Shown here piece after piece: positions 33,415 through 37,803 of a stretch of 37,803 nucleotides of DNA (positions are counted from its first letter, which is position 1; every line of letters starts with the position of its first letter). The DNA is taken from the NCBI GenBank assembly GCA_964628455.1, contig CAZVPD010000017.1, positions 1 to 37,803 of the forward strand. Reading direction: 5' to 3'. Source of the stretch: JAQVWU01 sp964628455 (GTDB lineage: Bacteria; Bacillota; Clostridia; Oscillospirales; CAG-272). The notes beneath the pieces were generated by a model that saw only the letters and a program-made list of their open reading frames with translations, was not told the DNA's origin and searched no databases. A program made the translations under genes and the position numbers.

Positions 33415-35775
33415 TTACGGACGGGGGGGCGTCAGCGTGCCGACGCTTGCAAAATCGAAACGAAGCGTTTCGCCGTCTTCGGATACGCCGATCCCGACGG
33501 AGCTGATTTTGTTGGCGTAATCGGAGATGATGCGGTTGGCGATGACGTCCTCGATCTCCGTCTGAATGTACCGCCGCATATTCCGGGCGCCGTATTTGCT
33601 GCTGAAGGATTTGTGCGCGATAAACGCGGGGGCCTGGGCGGTATAGGACAATTCGATTTCTTTATTGCGCAGTATTTTTACAAGGTCGTTCAGCATGATG
33701 TGCGCGATGGCCGTGAAGTCGTTTTCATCCAGCGTCCTGAAAGTAATGATCTCGTCCACGCGGTTGATGAATTCAGGCCGGAGAAATTCGGATATCGCTT
33801 TCTGAGTCCGGTCTTCGCTCTGCGCCTGCATCGACTGACCGAATCCCGCGGTGTTTATATTCAGATTGGAACCGGCGTTTGTCGTCATGATGATGATCGT
33901 GTTTTCGAAATTGACCTGTTTGCCGTGCGCGTCCGTAATGAGACCGTCGTCGAGGATCTGCAGCAGGACGTTCAGCACGTCCGGATGAGCCTTTTCGATT
34001 TCATCGAATAAAATGACCGAATAGGGTTTGCGCCGTATTTTTTCGGTCAGCTGGCCGGCTTCGTCATAACCGACGTAGCCGGGAGGGGAGCCTATGATCC
34101 TGGATACGGAATGCTTTTCCATAAATTCGGACATATCCAGCCGGATAAGGGATTCGGGAGAATGGAACAGATCCGCGGCCAGCGTTTTTACAAGCTCGGT
34201 TTTGCCGACGCCTGTCGATCCTGCGAATATGAAGGATACGGGCTTGCGCTTGTATGCGACTCCGGCCCTGTTCCTTTTAATGGCGCGTACGACCGCGTCC
34301 ACGGCGCCGTCCTGACCGACGATGCGTTCTTTCAGACGTTTATCCAGCCTGTCGATCCGCGCGAATTCGTGTTCGGTTATGTTGGACGCGGGTACGCCGG
34401 TCCATATTTCGATCACCTGCGCAAGGTCGGAAGCCGTCAGCGAGATCCTGTCCCGTTCGGCCGATAATTCGCCGAACAGTTTCATGTCGTTGATCTCGCG
34501 TACTTTTAAGTCGGCAAGCCTTTTGTATTTTTCCGCAAGTTTTGTATCACCGGTCTCCTCTGTCGTTTCAAGCGCGTTTTTCTCGGCTTTTATCGCTTCA
34601 AGGGAAATTTTCAGGGACTCCAGGCGGCTGATGCAGGAGGAATTCAGGGAAAGATATGCGGACGCCTCGTCAAGCAGGTCGATGGCTTTGTCCGGCAGAA
34701 AACGGTCTGTGATGTAGCGCTCGGATAAAACGACCGCATGCCTGACCGTTTCGTCGGGTATTTTTATGCCGTGGAAGGACTCGTAGTAATTTTTGATCCC
34801 GCATAATATGGCGATGGTGTCGTCGATCGACGGTTCTTCGATGATGATCGGCTGGAAGCGTCTTTCGAGAGCCGAATCTTTTTCGATGTATTTGCGGTAT
34901 TCCGTCAGCGTTGTTGCTCCGATGACCTGTATTTCGCCTTTTGACAGGGCGGGTTTGAGAATATTGGCCGCGTTCATCGAACCTTCGGCATCGCCCGCGC
35001 CGACAATGCTGTGAACCTCGTCGATGACGAGTATGATGTTTCCGAGCGCCTTGACTTCCTCGATCAGCCCTTTCATCCGGCTTTCGAACTGGCCCCGGAA
35101 CTGGGTCCCCGCGACAAGAGCCGTCAGGTCGACCACATGAACTTCCTTGCCTTTCAGTTTATAGGGAACCTGACCGTCCGATATCCGCTGTGCCAGCGCT
35201 TCGGCAATCGCCGTTTTGCCGACCCCCGGTTCTCCGATGAGGCAGGGGTTGTTTTTCTGGCGGCGGCACAGGATCTGGATCATGCGCTGCAGTTCACGTT
35301 CCCGGCCGACAATTTTATCCAGCTTGCCGTCGGCTGCCCGCTGCGTAAGGCTGGAGCAGTACATGTCCAGAAATTTCTTTTTGCCGTTCGGCTTGCCTGC
35401 CTGACGCTGCTGTTCGTTCTTCTGCTGCTGGGGCGGGATTCCTCCGATCATTCCGGAACCGAAGATGCGCCGGAAATCGACCGGAGGCGTGCGGCCTTCC
35501 TCGTCGGGGGAGTTTTCGCTCTGATTTTCCGACGGGGTGATGCCGGTGCTTTCGCCGTTATCATCCTGCGCTTCCATCAGGCCTTCGATCTCCATATCCA
35601 TGCGGTCGAGGTCTTCGTCGGAGATCCCCAGTTTCTGTATGATATCGTCCACTTTTTTAATCCCGAGTTCTTTCGCGCATTTAAGGCAGATCCCTTCGTT
35701 TATGGTTTTATTGCCGTCGATCCGGGTGATAAAGACGACGGCAAACCGTTTTTTGCATCTGCTACAAAGTTCCAT
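33415..35775 (-). CDS. ClpE-type AAA+ unfoldase with N-terminal zinc finger
   Basis: 786 residues. An N-terminal treble-clef zinc finger (C4-x2-C7 and C30-x2-C33) replaces the Clp_N repeat domain, as in ClpE and McsA. A ~90-residue acidic and glutamine-rich linker follows. AAA-1 has Walker A GEPGVGKT (181-188) and Walker B ILVIDE (248-253). A short middle coiled coil spans ~383-430. AAA-2 has Walker A GSTGVGKT (519-526) and Walker B VILFDE (587-592). NTAGF (641-645) sits where ClpC/ClpE bear the hydrophobic ClpP-docking loop (VGF), so ClpP partnership is plausible. It would unfold proteins for degradation. AGGAG precedes the ATG. It is in an operon between CvpA and the degenerate P-type ATPase. 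Confidence 0.92.
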   Translation of the reverse strand: MELCSRCKKRFAVVFITRIDGNKTINEGICLKCAKELGIKKVDDIIQKLGISDEDLDRMDMEIEGLMEAQDDNGESTGITPSENQSENSPDEEGRTPPVDFRRIFGSGMIGGIPPQQQKNEQQRQAGKPNGKKKFLDMYCSSLTQRAADGKLDKIVGRERELQRMIQILCRRQKNNPCLIGEPGVGKTAIAEALAQRISDGQVPYKLKGKEVHVVDLTALVAGTQFRGQFESRMKGLIEEVKALGNIILVIDEVHSIVGAGDAEGSMNAANILKPALSKGEIQVIGATTLTEYRKYIEKDSALERRFQPIIIEEPSIDDTIAILCGIKNYYESFHGIKIPDETVRHAVVLSERYITDRFLPDKAIDLLDEASAYLSLNSSCISRLESLKISLEAIKAEKNALETTEETGDTKLAEKYKRLADLKVREINDMKLFGELSAERDRISLTASDLAQVIEIWTGVPASNITEHEFARIDRLDKRLKERIVGQDGAVDAVVRAIKRNRAGVAYKRKPVSFIFAGSTGVGKTELVKTLAADLFHSPESLIRLDMSEFMEKHSVSRIIGSPPGYVGYDEAGQLTEKIRRKPYSVILFDEIEKAHPDVLNVLLQILDDGLITDAHGKQVNFENTIIIMTTNAGSNLNINTAGFGQSMQAQSEDRTQKAISEFLRPEFINRVDEIITFRTLDENDFTAIAHIMLNDLVKILRNKEIELSYTAQAPAFIAHKSFSSKYGARNMRRYIQTEIEDVIANRIISDYANKISSVGIGVSEDGETLRFDFASVGTLTPPRP

Positions 35776-35797
35776 GGCTGTCTCCTGAAGTTATGTT

Positions 35798-36496
35798 CTA
35801 TCGTATATTGTTTATAATATTCAAAAATACCGAACTCTCGCCCGTGTTTTGCGTGAACGCGCCGGGAAAGATCATGATGAGAAAAGGAAGGGAGGCTGTT
35901 ATGACCATGCTCAGGATATACGCATAGGCGATCCCGCAGACAGAACCCAAAACGAAGCCGGCAATACGGTTGAACACGTTGAGGACCGGCAGTTTGAAGA
36001 TCAGGTCGAGTATAAAGGCAGCCGCCTTAAGCAGAAGAACGATGCCGAAAAAAATCGTGATGAAAGCGAGTACTTCGGATAATCCGGCGGCGACCGGTTC
36101 GGCGATCCGGGCGGAAATATCGGCCGTGATATCTCCGGAGCCCCTGTTCACCAGCGTGTTGAAATATTCTTCGAGTTTATGGATGTCCGCGTTGTACCGG
36201 CCGGTTATATCGAGAAAGGCATCCGGCTTATCGGCAAAAAGACGCGACAGATTGATCGATTCGATGCCCGACGAGATGATCTGATTGATCGCATTGTAAA
36301 TATCGGCCGTAAATTTATCCAGCAAAAACTTCCGGTTATAGATAACGGCCAGCGGGGGGTAGAAATACCATGCGCATAAAAGACCTGCGGCGAAGGTGAT
36401 AAGATTCATCAGCGACCGTATGAATCCGTGTTTCACCCCGCTCCACACGGAAAGCGCGATCGTGGCTATTAAAATAAGATCAATAAGTATCCCCAT
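35798..36496 (-). CDS. CvpA-family membrane protein
   Basis: 232 residues. Typical CvpA order: helix 1 (LIDLILIATIALSVWSG), the GFIRSLMNLITFAAGLLCAWYF segment, a ~80-residue charged loop longer than in E. coli CvpA, then helices at ~137-160 and ~170-210 with NRIAGFVLGSVCGIAYAYIL. CvpA proteins are inner-membrane proteins linked to colicin V production, envelope stress and bile tolerance, with no known enzyme activity. An AAGGTG site precedes the ATG. It lies 22 bases before the ClpE-like gene, in the same operon. Confidence 0.9.
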   Translation of the reverse strand: MGILIDLILIATIALSVWSGVKHGFIRSLMNLITFAAGLLCAWYFYPPLAVIYNRKFLLDKFTADIYNAINQIISSGIESINLSRLFADKPDAFLDITGRYNADIHKLEEYFNTLVNRGSGDITADISARIAEPVAAGLSEVLAFITIFFGIVLLLKAAAFILDLIFKLPVLNVFNRIAGFVLGSVCGIAYAYILSMVITASLPFLIMIFPGAFTQNTGESSVFLNIINNIR

Positions 36497-36520
36497 ATCG
36501 ATTCACCTTTTTAGGATTTT

Positions 36521-37803
36521 TCATTGTCGGCTGCCGTCTGACGCCGTTCCGGCTGTTTCCGAAGGTTCGGCCTGCCGGACCGCGGTTTCCGCGGAAGCGG
36601 GAAAAGCGGAAGGGATGTCGACGGATACCGCGTAGCCCGGATAGCACAGAAACAAGGTGTTTTCATCGGCCGTTATCAGATCGATGCTGTTTTTTTCGAT
36701 GGCATACGTTTCGGAAGTCCCGGTGCCGATCCCCGTTCTGATAATGCTGTCCGACGTGAGCGCGTAAAAATATTCCCCGGGGCACTGCAGCTTTATGATC
36801 CGGTCTTCTGTCCTTTTCTCGGCCGTCTGCTGTCCCTCCGAATCGAAAATCAGAAGGCGCTGTGCGTTTCCCACGATGTTTTCCGCAAACGAAACGAACG
36901 TGTATTTTTCGGTTATACGCGAATAGACGGGGATCTCGCCTTCAAAATCGAACGTCCCCTTTAAAATGCCCGCGTCATCATAGAAAAGCAGCCGTTTGTC
37001 GCAAAGAACGGTGAACCCCCGATCCGTATAGGATGCTTTGAGAGGCAGGGTATCCCGGTGTTCGATCAGTACGGAAGCCTTGTCGGAATACGGGTCGCAG
37101 GTCATGATCTCCGTTATGAATTCGCCGTCGCTGTTATAGGCCGATACGATCAGAATTTCGCTGCCGTCGGGCTTTACGGATACGTCCATCACAAGCTTGT
37201 CTTTTAATATCCGGCTGATCAGCCGGAAATAGCGGTCGTAGACATAGACGGCCGAGCGGTATTCCTGCGTTTTCGTGACCAGTGCATAAAGTCCGTCCGC
37301 GCTGTTGGCGGCGCCGGTGATCGGATACGGCAGCGTTTCTCCGAACAGTTTGGAAAAAGTGTTGTACAGCGCGTAGGAATTACCGCCGAGGTCATACACC
37401 AGAAGATGCCGCTCCGAAGTTTTGATCACCGGATTGGATATAAAAGAAGATTCGTTCAGAACATTCAGCCCCGACAGACTGTAAATATTGACCGCGGTAC
37501 TGTCCGCGATGACAAAGTCATCCCTGAACATTTCGAAACCGATCTCCGTATCCGCGCTGTAAGCGATTTTTTTTTGACCGGAAGGGTAACTGTAAATGCC
37601 GGAATCTTTTTCGATGTATCGGACCAGGTACCGGAGGTTTTCCACGGTGATATCATCGCGGTTCACGGTCAGCATCCCGAAAATAAAAGCGACAAGCAAA
37701 AAAAACGTCAGATATTTGGCGGCCTTATAACGCCGTGACAGTTCGATGTAATAGTCGTTTGCCGGGGGAGGGCTCCCGGACGGCCGGTCCTCAAAGCGGG
37801 GCT
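36521..37803 (-). CDS. DUF5711 family protein (N-terminus cut by right edge)
   Basis: The frame is open to the right edge with no stop, reading YYIELSRRYKAAKYLTFF before a membrane helix. The TTG at 37699 falls inside that helix and is not the true start, so the gene is partial. About 427 residues are visible. After the anchor comes TVNRDDITVENLRYLVRYI, the DUF5711 opening, then a repeat-like beta-propeller pattern of short strands (IADSTAVNIYSLSG, VYVYDRYFRLISRIL, LLFYDDAGILKGTF). The end is a serine/alanine/glutamate-rich tail. It is probably an outward-facing propeller tethered to the membrane. It precedes CvpA by 24 bases and is likely in the same operon. Function unknown. Confidence 0.85.
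   Translation of the reverse strand, partial: PRFEDRPSGSPPPANDYYIELSRRYKAAKYLTFFLLVAFIFGMLTVNRDDITVENLRYLVRYIEKDSGIYSYPSGQKKIAYSADTEIGFEMFRDDFVIADSTAVNIYSLSGLNVLNESSFISNPVIKTSERHLLVYDLGGNSYALYNTFSKLFGETLPYPITGAANSADGLYALVTKTQEYRSAVYVYDRYFRLISRILKDKLVMDVSVKPDGSEILIVSAYNSDGEFITEIMTCDPYSDKASVLIEHRDTLPLKASYTDRGFTVLCDKRLLFYDDAGILKGTFDFEGEIPVYSRITEKYTFVSFAENIVGNAQRLLIFDSEGQQTAEKRTEDRIIKLQCPGEYFYALTSDSIIRTGIGTGTSETYAIEKNSIDLITADENTLFLCYPGYAVSVDIPSAFPASAETAVRQAEPSETAGTASDGSRQ

Noticed and set aside
1..37803. CRISPR arrays, tRNA/rRNA genes, insertion sequences, attachment sites
   Set aside because: I looked for regularly spaced direct repeats, tRNA-like cloverleaf and T-loop (GGTTCGAATCC-type) signals, transposase or integrase motifs and flanking duplications, and saw none that hold up.

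Overview
The window reads as chromosomal DNA of an anaerobic, low-to-mid GC Firmicute, most likely an uncultured Clostridia (Oscillospiraceae/Christensenellales-like). This is inferred from clear Shine-Dalgarno sites, several TTG starts, consensus SigA promoters (TTGACA-17-TATAAT), and families common in Clostridia (DUF1836, DUF5711, CvpA, DUF4340 with a Gld-type ABC system, zinc-finger ClpE). I see no rRNA, tRNA, CRISPR array, transposase or phage gene. Both window edges cut through genes.

Left part (1-10642), carbohydrate use and small enzymes. A glycosidase-like gene is cut by the left edge. It is followed by a short remnant of a DUF6886-type gene, a coupled NUDIX/DUF3795 pair, a bidirectional terminator and a DUF2087 gene. 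A four-gene minus-strand operon then runs from a perfect promoter at 10696-10724 down to 3205: a large protein of no recognised family, a GH42-like putative lipoprotein, a nitrilase-superfamily amidase and a second large TIM-barrel glycosidase-like protein. Diverging from it is a plus-strand set of two uroporphyrinogen-decarboxylase-fold proteins (probable methyltransferases) and FabV/Ter enoyl reductase, closed by a terminator.

Middle part (14525-24988). A minus-strand Gld-type ABC exporter operon (ATPase with a very acidic tail, permease, GldG-like protein, DUF4340 protein) starts beside an AT-rich intergenic region holding several strong palindromes. After it come a hemolysin III/PAQR membrane protein, a THUMP-domain 23S rRNA methyltransferase with a structured leader, an acyl-CoA synthetase on the opposite strand, and a coupled DUF1836 regulator/EamA transporter pair.

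Right part (25037-37803). A YfhO-type envelope glycosylation protein overlaps a PAP2 phosphatase. A GH127 beta-L-arabinofuranosidase lies on the opposite strand. Last is a tight minus-strand operon: DUF5711 protein (cut by the right edge), CvpA, a zinc-finger ClpE-type unfoldase and a 970-residue P-type ATPase homologue.

The most unusual item is this last protein. It keeps the full P2-type ATPase architecture in one intact frame but has lost the phosphorylated aspartate (DKTGT), the TGD and GDGxND hinge motifs, the KGA motif and the M4 proline. It looks like a catalytically dead, repurposed P-type ATPase genetically tied to a Clp unfoldase and two membrane proteins. That is my best candidate for an undescribed system.
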